The position numbers were made by a program, and so were the translations under genes. From Thermalbibacter longus (lineage in GTDB: Bacteria > Chloroflexota > Chloroflexia > Thermomicrobiales > Thermomicrobiaceae): a stretch of DNA of 64,000 nucleotides. Each line of letters opens with the position of its first letter. Position 1 is the first letter of the stretch. Positions 26,297 to 34,599 of this stretch are shown in pieces. The stretch lies in assembly GCF_023806485.1 (NCBI RefSeq), contig NZ_JAMSLR010000001.1, forward strand, positions 248,001 to 312,000, in the 5' to 3' direction. The notes beneath the pieces were generated by a model. It did not search any database, was not told the origin of the DNA, and was given only the letters and a program-made list of their open reading frames with translations.

Positions 26297-28008
26297 AGCC
26301 TTGGGGCAGGGCACGGGCGTGGGTCGGCTCGATGCGGGAGCGGTTCGCGACCCGCCTGGGCTGGAAGCTGGCTGCTTCGCATCTGGTCGTTGTCCTGCTG
26401 ACACTGGTGTTGCTGATCGCCCTCCTGGGACTCCTCTCGATTGTGTCCTCCCGTCTCACTCGCAACAGCGGTCCGAGCCTCGTCTACGACCCCGATATGG
26501 CTGAATTGACGCGCATCCTCGCTACCCTGATGCGGGAACACCTCGCATCAGGGGATACGGACGAGCTGACCGCGCTGCTCGAGCAGCTTAAGCCGGAGGT
26601 ATACACCGGGAGCGGGCCACTCGGCGGCAGCCTCAACCCCGGAACCGGGATCGTGCTGGCGACTCCGGATGGCACGGTGCTGGCCGCTTCCGGCATTCCC
26701 CGGGCGACGACCGGCACCCCGCTGGCCTCGCTCGATCCGCCCGAGCTGGGGAGCGTGCTCCAGGCTGCTCTAGCCGGCGAGCGTGACATCAGTCGTCTCG
26801 GCCCGCTGATGCAGCATGCCGGAGGCGGCCAGATGCTCGTGTCTGCCTACCCGATCACCGATCAGGAAGGGAGGGTGATCGGGGCGCTAGGATTGCGAAC
26901 CCGGCCACCAGAGCTCGGATCGACTGGTGTGCCGCTCACGTTCGTCGTCGTCGCGATCTCGGTCTCGCTGATCGCGCTGCTGCTCACCGCGGCCATACCG
27001 GCCGGCCTGCTCTCGAGTGGTGCCGGGTTCCTGCTGGCCCGAAGCTTCGGGCGGCGGCTGGCGGCGCTCGAGGAGGCAACCGAGGCGATGGCGAGGGGCG
27101 ATCTCTCGCGCCGCGTAGCGGTCACCTCCCGCGACGAACTGGGACGCCTGGCCGAACGGTTCAACCTGCTCGCCGAACGCTTGCAGGAGATCGAGCGTCG
27201 CCGACGCGCATTCGTGGCCAACGTCTCGCACGAGCTGCGCACACCGCTGGCGGTGATCCGCGGGCATGTCGAAACTCAGCTCGAACGCCTGTCGACACAG
27301 AACGGCAGCGCCGATCTGCGAGAGACGCTTCAGATCATCGGACGCGAGGCCGAGACGCTCGATGACCTCGTCGATGACCTCTTCACGCTGACGCGACTGG
27401 AGGAAGAAGCCTTACCGCTCGCGCCGACCAGCATCTCGCTCGCCTCGGTTGCGCAGGAAGCTGTCGAGGCCATCCGGGCGCTGGCGCTGGCGCATGGCCG
27501 AATCAGCGTCAGGTCCCTGGTGCCGCCTGATCTGCCGATGGTGCTGGCCGACCGTACCCGGTTGCGCCAGGTGCTCAACAACCTCCTGCACAACGCGCTG
27601 CGCCACACTCCCGACGGGGGCGTGGTCGTCGTCGAGGCACGGGCAACCGGCGGTGAGATCGAGGTCGCGGTGACCGACACCGGTACCGGCATCGCTCCGG
27701 AAGAGCTTCCCCACATCTTCGATCGGTACTACCGCAGCGAGCGCAGCGGTCGCCATCAGGGTGGTAGCGGCTTGGGCCTGGCGATCGTCAAGCAGCTTGT
27801 GGAGGCCCAGGGTGGCCGCGCTGGGCCGAGAGTCGCCCCGGCGAGGGCACGAGCATACACTTCACGCTGCCGATGGCGACTGGTTTCGCGCGCGCCACTG
27901 GTTGACCACACTACCTCTCTGCCGCCCGCGCCGGGACGCCAATCCGTGTGCCGCCGTGCAATCCGCCCGCAGGGGAAAAGCGCGCTCCCCCTCAGTTCCC
28001 GCTCGTGA
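26293..28008 (+). CDS. Sensor histidine kinase with frameshifted C-terminus
   Basis: It overlaps the response regulator by ATGA. There are two membrane helices (near residues 30-55 and 220-245) flanking an extracytoplasmic sensor domain. A HAMP domain, the H box NVSHELRTPL (His313), the N box NNLLHNALRH, the G1 box DTGTGIAPEE and the G2 box GGSGLGLAIVKQLV follow. After residue 509 the frame leaves the family pattern. The expected ending WAESRPGEGTSIHFTLPM is encoded one frame over, from 27822, stopping at 27905. A missing base near 27820 would explain this. As read, the last 65 residues are an unrelated basic tail. Confidence 0.85.
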   Translation: MKPWGRARAWVGSMRERFATRLGWKLAASHLVVVLLTLVLLIALLGLLSIVSSRLTRNSGPSLVYDPDMAELTRILATLMREHLASGDTDELTALLEQLKPEVYTGSGPLGGSLNPGTGIVLATPDGTVLAASGIPRATTGTPLASLDPPELGSVLQAALAGERDISRLGPLMQHAGGGQMLVSAYPITDQEGRVIGALGLRTRPPELGSTGVPLTFVVVAISVSLIALLLTAAIPAGLLSSGAGFLLARSFGRRLAALEEATEAMARGDLSRRVAVTSRDELGRLAERFNLLAERLQEIERRRRAFVANVSHELRTPLAVIRGHVETQLERLSTQNGSADLRETLQIIGREAETLDDLVDDLFTLTRLEEEALPLAPTSISLASVAQEAVEAIRALALAHGRISVRSLVPPDLPMVLADRTRLRQVLNNLLHNALRHTPDGGVVVVEARATGGEIEVAVTDTGTGIAPEELPHIFDRYYRSERSGRHQGGSGLGLAIVKQLVEAQGGRAGPRVAPARARAYTSRCRWRLVSRAPLVDHTTSLPPAPGRQSVCRRAIRPQGKSALPLSSRS

Positions 28009-28035
28009 GAGAAGGGGTGGGCTCACCGAGATGCC

Positions 28036-28064
28036 TTGACAGGTTCAGTACGTGTATATACACT
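28036..28064 (+). promoter_or_regulatory. Promoter with overlapping palindromic operator before the MarR gene
   Basis: TTGACA (28036-28041) and TACACT (28059-28064) are 17 bases apart. A perfect 12-base palindrome, GTGTATATACAC (28052-28063), overlaps the -10 box. This is the usual layout for a repressor that controls its own gene. The predicted transcript start is close to 28071, so the MarR mRNA may have almost no leader. Confidence 0.55.
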
Positions 28065-28071
28065 GGTTTCC

Positions 28072-28503
28072 ATGGACGCCGAGATCGATCTCACAGCGAC
28101 GCAAGAGTGCTACTGCCTGGCCGCGCGGCGGTACGCGCGGGCCCTTACCCGGCTGTACGAGCAGAAGTTGCGGCCGCACGGCCTACGGGCGACGCAGTTC
28201 TCGATCCTCGCTGCCCTGGCCTTGAAGGGACCGACTCCCATAACTGAACTCGCCTCCTTCCTGGTACTGGATCGCACCACGCTCAGCCGGAGCGCGGCGC
28301 TGCTCCAGCGCAGGGGATGGGTCGAGATCGCACCTGCCGAAGACGCACGGGAGCGGCCGCTTCGGCTGACACCGGCCGGACGCCGGAAGCTCGAGGAGGC
28401 GTTTCTTGCCTGGAAGGAAGCGCAGGATCTGGTGTCGGCCGGTCGGGCGAATTCGGATCGGCAGCGTGTCGATCCGGCCGCTCCCTGTGCGACGTCTATG
28501 TAG
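28072..28503 (+). CDS. MarR-family transcriptional regulator
   Basis: The ATG at 28072 gives 143 residues. The winged helix-turn-helix is clear: LRPHGLRATQFSILAALALKGPTPITELASFLVLDRTTLSRSAALLQRRGWVEI, then the wing DARERPLRLTPAGRRKLE. A C-terminal dimerisation helix starts in EAFLAWKEAQDLV, but the last 25 residues look atypical, so a frameshift near the end cannot be excluded. It probably represses its own promoter through the palindrome upstream. The effector is unknown. Confidence 0.8.
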   Translation: MDAEIDLTATQECYCLAARRYARALTRLYEQKLRPHGLRATQFSILAALALKGPTPITELASFLVLDRTTLSRSAALLQRRGWVEIAPAEDARERPLRLTPAGRRKLEEAFLAWKEAQDLVSAGRANSDRQRVDPAAPCATSM

Positions 28504-28575
28504 AGACGTGGTGTAGCCGGTGCCCGATCGGATAGGCGCTGGGTCCCGGCTCAGAGACGGAAAGGAATACTCACC

Positions 28576-28992
28576 GTGCGAGTGATGGTTCTGGTCAAAG
28601 CCAACGAGGATTCGGAGGCAGCGACGCTCCCCACGCGGGAGGACCTTGTTGCCATGACTAGGTTCAACGAAGAGCTGGTGCGCGCCGGGGTGATGCTAGC
28701 TGGTGAGGGACTGCATCCCAGCTCCAGGGGCAAGCGGGTTCGCTTCGACGGTGAGCAGCGTACAGTGATCGATGGGCCGTTCACCGAGACGAAGGAGCTG
28801 ATCGCGGGATTCTGGTTGTGGCAGGTATCGTCCCTGGACGAGGCGGTGGAGTGGCTCAAGCGCGCGCCTTTCCGGGAAGGAGAGGTGGAGATCCGGCCGG
28901 TGATGGAGACAGAAGACTTCGGTGAGGCCGTCACGCCCGAGATTCGAGAGGCCGAGGAGCGCATGCGGGCTCAAATCGAACGCCGTCAGTAA
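28576..28992 (+). CDS. YCII/DGPF-domain protein
   Basis: The GTG at 28576 follows AAAGGA. The 138-residue protein begins MRVMVLVKANEDSEAATLPT and contains the hallmark VIDGPFTETKELIAGFWLWQV, typical of DGPF/YciI-like ferredoxin-fold proteins. These proteins are commonly encoded beside ECF42-type sigma factors, and here a broken member of that sigma family lies 0.8 kb downstream on the same strand. The biochemical role of DGPF proteins is not established. Confidence 0.85.
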   Translation: MRVMVLVKANEDSEAATLPTREDLVAMTRFNEELVRAGVMLAGEGLHPSSRGKRVRFDGEQRTVIDGPFTETKELIAGFWLWQVSSLDEAVEWLKRAPFREGEVEIRPVMETEDFGEAVTPEIREAEERMRAQIERRQ

Positions 28993-29120
28993 CACGACGC
29001 GGTTGGGGGCCTGGCTTTCCTCGCCTGGGATGTGCTGACGCCGCCAGGCCCAGACGCTGTCTTTCGGCCTAGTTGCCAGGCATGGTAACGGTCCGGAAGC
29101 CGGCCAGCAGGAGGCTGCTG

Positions 29121-29591
29121 ATGATCGAGACACCCCGTATTGTCGACACGGAAGCCCAGATGGCTGCCGTCATCCACCTCACGGTTTCACGGGACGAGAT
29201 CCAGGACGTTATGGGGCCGGCATTCCAGGAATTACTCGACGTGGTAACCGCGCAGGGCATTGCGCCTGCGGGGCCATGGTTCACGCACCACTTGCGGTTG
29301 GACCCGGACGTCTTCGACTTCGAAGTCGGGCTGCCGGTCACGACGGCTGTCGCCGCGGAAGGCCGGGTGAGGCCGGGCTGGCTTCCCGCCGGCCGGGTCG
29401 CGCAGACCGTCTACCATGGTGACTATGAAGAGCTCGGCGTTGCCTGGGCAGAGTTCGATGCCTGGATTGCGGCCCAGGGATATACGCCGGGCCCTGATGT
29501 CTGGGAGCGGTACCTGACCGGTCCGGACACTAGCCCGGACCCGGCTGACTGGCGCACCGAGTTGAACCGGCCTCTGGTCGGGCCCGCCTGA
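29121..29591 (+). CDS. GyrI-like effector-binding domain protein
   Basis: The ATG at 29121 has CAGGAGG six bases upstream and gives 156 residues. The sequence pattern (VSRDEIQDVMGPAFQELLDVV, GPWFTHHLRLDPDVFDFEVGLPV, GRVAQTVYHGDYEELGVAW) matches the GyrI-like small-molecule binding domain also found at the C-terminus of BmrR. As a stand-alone domain it probably binds or sequesters a small hydrophobic ligand. It lies between the YCII gene and the sigma pseudogene in the same direction. Confidence 0.78.
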   Translation: MIETPRIVDTEAQMAAVIHLTVSRDEIQDVMGPAFQELLDVVTAQGIAPAGPWFTHHLRLDPDVFDFEVGLPVTTAVAAEGRVRPGWLPAGRVAQTVYHGDYEELGVAWAEFDAWIAAQGYTPGPDVWERYLTGPDTSPDPADWRTELNRPLVGPA

Positions 29592-29786
29592 CCTGGCAGC
29601 GGGGCTGGTATCGCACTGGCTGCCTTGCGGGTGGTGGGCGGCTGCGACGTGGAGGCAGCCACCTGCGCGTGAATGCGCGGGTTATCTCGCCGCACCTTCT
29701 ACCCGAGGGAGTGGTCCGCCGACCCGGCTGTTGTGGCGCAGGCAGCGGCGACGTTTAGACAGTTTCGAGCAGGATGCGGAGTTCGG

Positions 29787-31067
29787 GTGACAGCCTCTAA
29801 CACTGATCGCGCCGTTGACGCCGTCTGGCGCATGGAGTCTGCCCGGATCGTCGCTAGTCTCACCCGGATGGTGGGTGATGTGGATCTAGCCGAGGATCTC
29901 GCGCAGGACGCGCTCGTCGCGGCCCTGGAGCAGTGGCCGCGGACCGGCACCCCGGTCAATCCCGGTGCCTGGCTCATGACTGTGGCGAAACGCCGTGCTG
30001 TCGACTACCTTCGCCGCTCTCAGCGAGTGCAGCGCGGGCAGGAGAAGCTAGGCCGTGAACTGGAAGCCCAGCAGGAGGCGACCGCTCCAGAGCTGGCAGA
30101 GGCGATGGACGATCCGGTGGGGGACGATGTGCTCCGCCTCATGTTCATTTGCTGTCACCCGGTTCTCTCGCTCGAGGCACGCGTCGCGCTCACGCTCCGC
30201 CTCGTTGGCGGCCTTACGACTGAGGAGATCGCGCGAGCGTTCCTCGTCCCGGTGCCGACGCTTGCCCAGCGTATCGTCCGTGCCAAGCGAACGCTCCGGG
30301 CGGCATGTGTCCCCTTCGAGGTCCCAACGAGGCCGGAGCTGGCTGCCCGGCTGTCGTCCGTGCTCGCCGTGATCTACCTGATCTTCAACTAGGGCTATAC
30401 GGCGACCGCCGGGGATGAGTGGATGCGGCCATCGCTGTGCGAGGACGCGCTCCGGCTGGGGCGGATCCTCGCCGAGCTGATGCCGGGAGAGCCGGAAGTC
30501 CATGGACTGGTAGCACTTATGGAGCTCCAGGCGTCGCGCCTCCGCGCTCGGATCGGGCCAACCGGGGAGCCGGTTCTGCTGCTGGACCAGGACCGCGGGC
30601 GGTGGGACCAGCTCCTGATTCGTCGTGGCCTTGCGGCGCTGGGGCGGGCCGAAGCACTGGGCGGCGCCCTGGGGCCGTACACGCTACAGGCCGCCATCTC
30701 CGCCTGTCACGCGCGAGCGCGGGCGCCAGAAGAGACCGACTGGGCGCGAATTGCCGCGCTGTACGATGCGCTAGTCGAGGTGGCGCCATCACCCGTCGTC
30801 GAGCTGAACCGGGCGGTTGCCCTCGCCATGGCGTATGGCCCCTCAACTGGGCTAGAGGCAGTGGACCGGTTAATCGAAGAAGCATCGCTTCGCGATTACC
30901 ACTTCCTGCCGAGCGTGCGGGGCGATCTACTGGCCAAGCTCGGCCGTCTGGACGAAGCGCGGATGGAGTTCGAGCGGGCAGCCTCGCTCACGCGCAATGC
31001 CCGTGAGCGGGCCTTACTGCTCGAACGTGCCGCCGCGTGTGCCGAGGGTTCGCCGCTATCGCGATGA
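29787..31067 (+). pseudogene. ECF42-type sigma factor with C-terminal TPR-like domain, interrupted by TAG
   Basis: From a GTG at 29787 the frame encodes sigma region 2 (DVDLAEDLAQDALVAALEQW, NPGAWLMTVAKRRAVDYLRR) and region 4 (LTTEEIARAFLVPVPTLAQRIVRAKRTLR), then LAVIYLIFN and an amber stop at 30390-30392. The same frame continues without another stop to 31067 and encodes the rest of the family sequence (GYTATAGDEWMRPSLCEDAL and helical repeats). In intact relatives a glutamate follows the asparagine, so GAG to TAG is the simplest change. Either the gene is dead or it makes a truncated sigma factor lacking the regulatory C-terminal domain. Confidence 0.8.
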
Positions 31068-31494
31068 TCCAGGCTGCATGCGTCGCGAATACCCCTGCGG
31101 GGGCTGCGCCGCACGTACCGGCAGCTCGCCCGCGATCTCCTGTGTCCCTATGTTGATTCGAGCCCCACGGTTCCGCGTTTCCCGACGCTCCTGACGAGCG
31201 GGTCGAGATGCGCTGCGCGGCCGCCGCCCGGGCGTTCGACCACCAGCCCGGTACCTCGGCGGTAGAGGCAGTGATGCGTCCACGCACAGTTCACAGCGGT
31301 TCTTGGGACTGCCGGTGATCCAAGGGGAACATCGCTCACCGATCCGGTAGCTAGACCTTGCCCGGCGGAGTGGGGATTAGCGCCCGCCGGTAAGAATCGC
31401 AGTGCCACCGCCTCTAACAGGCAGAGCACAGGCTGGGGCGGCGAATCGGCGGTGCCCGTATCGAGAGCCGGGTCGCGCAGAGAGGACGTGAGAC
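31068..31494. other. Intergenic stretch without a supported gene
   Basis: This 427-base stretch lies between the sigma pseudogene and a small membrane protein gene. Reading frames on both strands are low in protein-like pattern. I saw no tRNA, repeat or strong promoter. A minus-strand frame contains a phrase resembling a decayed protein (LYRRGTGLVVERPGGG), which is not enough to name a gene. Confidence 0.4.
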
Positions 31495-31842
31495 GTGACG
31501 TATCGATCGGGCCGCCGGCCGGTCCGGGCCAGCTTATGGTCTGCCCTGGCGAAGGGCCGCGTGCTTCCGCCCGTCCTGCTGATCGGGCTCTCCCTTCTGG
31601 TCGTCGGTGGGGCGATCGACCTCGTGGCCCATACCGTACCGGCTAGCTGGATTGGGTTGTCGCCTGGTGTGGTCGCTGCCCTGGGGGAGGCCGGCCACGT
31701 GGTGAGCTTCGCCGGGATGGCACTGTCGGTCGCTGGACTGGTGCTGATTGGCCTGGCGCCGGATCGGGGCGAGCAGCTACGGCGCAGGCAGCGGGGTAAG
31801 GTTCCGCCGGCCAGCGCGTCTAACGATGTAGAACGGCGATGA
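31495..31842 (+). CDS. Small membrane protein (115 aa)
   Basis: The GTG at 31495 has GAGAGGA upstream. It has two hydrophobic helices (VLPPVLLIGLSLLVVGGAIDLVAH and VVSFAGMALSVAGLVLIGLAP) and a basic C-terminal tail. It is the first of three short same-strand genes ending in a cupredoxin, so it may help to anchor or mature that copper protein. This is inference from position only. Confidence 0.6.
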   Translation: MTYRSGRRPVRASLWSALAKGRVLPPVLLIGLSLLVVGGAIDLVAHTVPASWIGLSPGVVAALGEAGHVVSFAGMALSVAGLVLIGLAPDRGEQLRRRQRGKVPPASASNDVERR

Positions 31843-31905
31843 GGCCGCTCTCCAGGGTGTCGGTGAGGTCACGGTGAGCGTGCCGTACGGAAGGAGCGAT
31901 GCGAG

Positions 31906-32211
31906 ATGCCGATCGGGAGCTTCGTCAACGCGTTGCCGCCAGCGTTCTTCATCCTGGTTCACCTGGTCGCCTTCATTATCGGGGCCTATTTCGCCTACCG
32001 GGCGTTCGGCGCGCAGGTACGGGCGCTGGGATGGGCCTTCACCCTCTACGCTGTGGCCGAGCTGATCTACATGAGCTATCACCTCAACTGGACGGTGATC
32101 CTGTTCGCCCATACCCTCGCCGAGGTGCTGGACCTGGTGGCCTTCATTCTCATCTTCGCCAGCGCCGTCCAGCGAGTGGCGGTGGCGCGGCGGGCGCAGG
32201 CGACCTCGTAA
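31906..32211 (+). CDS. Small membrane protein (101 aa)
   Basis: The ATG at 31906 follows GGAG. The protein is almost wholly hydrophobic with three predicted helices (PPAFFILVHLVAFIIGAYFAYRAF, ALGWAFTLYAVAELIYMSYHLNW, ILFAHTLAEVLDLVAFILIFASAV). Several histidines sit at helix ends (HLV, SYHLNW, AHTL), so metal or haem contact is conceivable. It lies 17 bases before the cupredoxin lipoprotein gene, so co-expression is likely. No family is recognised. Confidence 0.65.
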   Translation: MPIGSFVNALPPAFFILVHLVAFIIGAYFAYRAFGAQVRALGWAFTLYAVAELIYMSYHLNWTVILFAHTLAEVLDLVAFILIFASAVQRVAVARRAQATS

Positions 32212-32228
32212 CCGAGAGAGGGGCATCG

Positions 32229-32582
32229 GTGCGGCGCGTTGCCTGGATCGCGGGCATCGTGCTCGCGCTCGCGCTCGGGCTGGCTGGCTGTCGCACGGCA
32301 ACGAGCGCCGGCAGCACGCCGGTCGCGACGGCGCGAGTGGAGATGCCGCCGAGCTACCGGTTCGATCCTCCGGTGATCACGGTCAAGGCCGGCACGACGG
32401 TGACCTGGCACAACAGTGACCACTTTACCCACTCGGTGCGATTGCTCGATGGAAGCGGCGTGGAGAAGGTAGCCGCGCCGGGAGAGTCGGTGAGCATCAC
32501 GTTCAACGATCCTGGCGAGTACGAGTACGATTGCAGTTTCCATCCCCGAGACATGCGAGGGAAGGTCATCGTGACCGAATGA
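32229..32582 (+). CDS. Cupredoxin (plastocyanin-like) lipoprotein
   Basis: The GTG at 32229 follows GAGAGGGG. The 117-residue protein has a lipoprotein signal peptide (GIVLALALGLAGC) and a blue-copper fold: FDPPVITVKAGTTVTWHNSD, the first copper histidine in FTHSVRLL, and the C-x2-H-x3-M cluster in YDCSFHPRDMRG. The mature protein would be a membrane-tethered type 1 copper electron carrier or copper-binding protein outside the cell membrane. It ends a three-gene run with two small membrane proteins. Confidence 0.88.
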   Translation: MRRVAWIAGIVLALALGLAGCRTATSAGSTPVATARVEMPPSYRFDPPVITVKAGTTVTWHNSDHFTHSVRLLDGSGVEKVAAPGESVSITFNDPGEYEYDCSFHPRDMRGKVIVTE

Positions 32583-32744
32583 GCTCCCCGGCGAGAGCGG
32601 CCGGAGATAAACGATCGATCGAGCCTTCCCGTGTTCCCCTTGTCGCCCCGCACGCGGCGCCTGGGAGGTGTCCATCCTGTCCGGGCGCCACGTGCGGATG
32701 TCGGCAAATTCCTCGCAGTCTGGCACGACATCGCTCGAGGGTGC

Positions 32745-32903
32745 TCAGCGAAGCTGGCTGAGGAGCCCGAGCAAGAGCAGAGAGAGGAAGACGACCAGGC
32801 ACAGGACTGATCCGAAGAAGACGCCGAGCAGCGCGGCCCGCTGTACCTGGCTCCCGTCAGTCCTCCTCACCCGGTCTAGCCAATCCGCTGGCCCTCTACT
32901 CAC
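32745..32903 (-). CDS. Small single-helix membrane protein (52 aa)
   Basis: The GTG at 32903 has GGAGG six bases upstream, which decides the start over a longer frame to 32957. The translation begins VSRGPADWLDRVRRTDG and ends with one hydrophobic helix (AALLGVFFGSVLCLVVFLSLLLLGLL). It lies 46 bases after the end of the larger membrane protein gene on the same strand, so they are probably co-transcribed. The function is unknown. Confidence 0.5.
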   Translation of the reverse strand: MSRGPADWLDRVRRTDGSQVQRAALLGVFFGSVLCLVVFLSLLLLGLLSQLR

Positions 32904-32949
32904 TTGCTTCCTCCGCTCGCGTCCGGCCCGTACTACCGCCGTATCGCCG

Positions 32950-33504
32950 TCACGCAACGCAGGATGTCACTGAGCAGGTAACCGTCACACCACCAACGAC
33001 CACGAGTACCCCGAGGGCCAGCAGGCCCAGCGAGAGAGCGAGATCCCGGCGCAGTGACCTGGAGGGGCTGCGGAGGCGAGCGGTCATGAGACTCGCGACG
33101 ATCCCGATGGCGGCCATCAAGACCACGATCGCCAGCAAGGCGGTCTCTCCGAAGCCGAGCGCTCCGGTAACGCTGGCGATGAGCGTGAACAGGTCGGAGA
33201 TCCCAACTAGCCAGGGTAGGACGAAGCCAACGACGATGACGGCCACAGCGGTTCCCTCGGCGAGCCCGACGATTGCCGGGAGCCGGCTCCGCGCGCGAGC
33301 TGGATCGAGCAGGTTGGCGGCCCAGGCGGCGGCGAGCGCCGCCAGCAGCGTACCGAACCCGATCGCAAGCGGCCATACCGCTCGCTCGGGTACCGCGAGG
33401 GCGAGTGGCGCCACCAGGGTCGCCCCAGCAATGCCGGCGACAGTGGCGCTGGCGACCATCCCGACGATAGCAATGGCTCTCGGTGTCCAGCGTGCGGTTG
33501 TCAC
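32950..33504 (-). CDS. Integral membrane protein (184 aa)
   Basis: The protein has about five hydrophobic segments (AIVGMVASATVAGIAGATLVAPLAL, PLAIGFGTLLAALAAAWAANLL, GTAVAVIVVGFVLPWLVG, TALLAIVVLMAAIGIVASLM, LALSLGLLALGVLVVVGGVTV) and a short C-terminal CSVTSC. No catalytic motif is evident. It is read away from the moxR operon, so the 147-base gap at 33505-33651 must carry two divergent promoters. A TACAAT box at 33604 faces moxR, without a good -35. Confidence 0.6.
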   Translation of the reverse strand: MTTARWTPRAIAIVGMVASATVAGIAGATLVAPLALAVPERAVWPLAIGFGTLLAALAAAWAANLLDPARARSRLPAIVGLAEGTAVAVIVVGFVLPWLVGISDLFTLIASVTGALGFGETALLAIVVLMAAIGIVASLMTARLRSPSRSLRRDLALSLGLLALGVLVVVGGVTVTCSVTSCVA

Positions 33505-33651
33505 GAGACGGAGCCTTTCGCGTGGCCTCCGGAGGGCGCCCTCCGGGAACAGGAGCCTCTTGTTTTCCTGCCTGTGTGAACGATACTTCGCTGCCGGGGA
33601 AAGTACAATTGTGCGTATCGAGACACATTAGGCGAGGGGGAGCGCGTTGCC

Positions 33652-34599
33652 GTGATCAGTACCGTCGCCGCCCTGGGCCAGCGGGTGATCGAGAACGTCG
33701 GCCGGGTGATCATCGGCAAGGATGCTGTCACCGAGCTGATCCTGGTCGCGCTGCTCTGTGAGGGCCATGTCCTCATCGAGGATGTGCCTGGTGTGGGCAA
33801 GACGACGCTGGCTCGGGCGGTTGCCCGCTCCATCGGCGGGCAGTTCCGGCGCATCCAGTTCACGCCCGATCTGCTTCCGTCGGACATCACCGGCCTGACG
33901 TTCTTCAACCAGCGGACAGGGGAGTTCCAGTTCCGGGCCGGCCCAGTGTTCACGAACGTCCTGCTCGCCGACGAGATCAACCGCGCAACCCCCCGTACGC
34001 AGTCGGCGCTCCTCGAGGCGATGCAGGAGCGGACGGTGACGATCGAGGGCGAGACCATACCGCTGCCGCGCCCCTTCCTCGTGCTGGCGACCGAGAACCC
34101 CGTCGAGATCGAAGGAACCTTCCCGTTGCCCGAGGCCCAGCTCGACCGCTTCTTGCTCCGCATCGTCATCGGCTATCCGGAGCCGGCCGAGGAGGTAGCG
34201 ATGCTAGCCCGCTTCCAGGAGCGGAACCCGCTGGACGAGCTGGAGCCGGTGACCACGCCGGAGGAGCTGCTCCGCGCCGCCGCGGCCTGCCGGTCGATCT
34301 ACGTCGAGGACGACCTGCGCTGGTACATTGCCGAGATTGCGCGGGCGACCCGGCGGCACGAGGCGATCGAGCTGGGGGTAAGCCCCCGGGGCACGCTCGC
34401 CCTCTTCCACTGCGCGCAGGCGCTGGCAGCGATCCGAGGGCGCGACTTCGTGCTCCCCGACGACGTCAAAGAGCTGGTCACTCCAGTCCTCGCGCACCGG
34501 ATCATTTTGAGTCCGGAGGCGCGGCTGCGTGGGCGCGACGCCCGGCAGCTTCTCGAAGAGATCGTCGAGACGGTCAACGTCCCGGTCGAGCAGCTATGA
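33652..34599 (+). CDS. MoxR-family AAA+ ATPase
   Basis: The GTG at 33652 follows GGCGAGGGGG. The 315-residue protein has Walker A DVPGVGKTTLARA, Walker B LLADEINRATPRTQSALLEAM, sensor FLVLATENPVEIEGTFPLPEAQLDRF and a C-terminal lid (ELGVSPRGTLALFHCAQALA). MoxR ATPases act as chaperones that help assemble or activate large complexes, together with DUF58 and VWA-domain proteins. Its stop overlaps the DUF58 gene start in ATGA, forming a three-gene operon. Confidence 0.93.
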   Translation: MISTVAALGQRVIENVGRVIIGKDAVTELILVALLCEGHVLIEDVPGVGKTTLARAVARSIGGQFRRIQFTPDLLPSDITGLTFFNQRTGEFQFRAGPVFTNVLLADEINRATPRTQSALLEAMQERTVTIEGETIPLPRPFLVLATENPVEIEGTFPLPEAQLDRFLLRIVIGYPEPAEEVAMLARFQERNPLDELEPVTTPEELLRAAAACRSIYVEDDLRWYIAEIARATRRHEAIELGVSPRGTLALFHCAQALAAIRGRDFVLPDDVKELVTPVLAHRIILSPEARLRGRDARQLLEEIVETVNVPVEQL

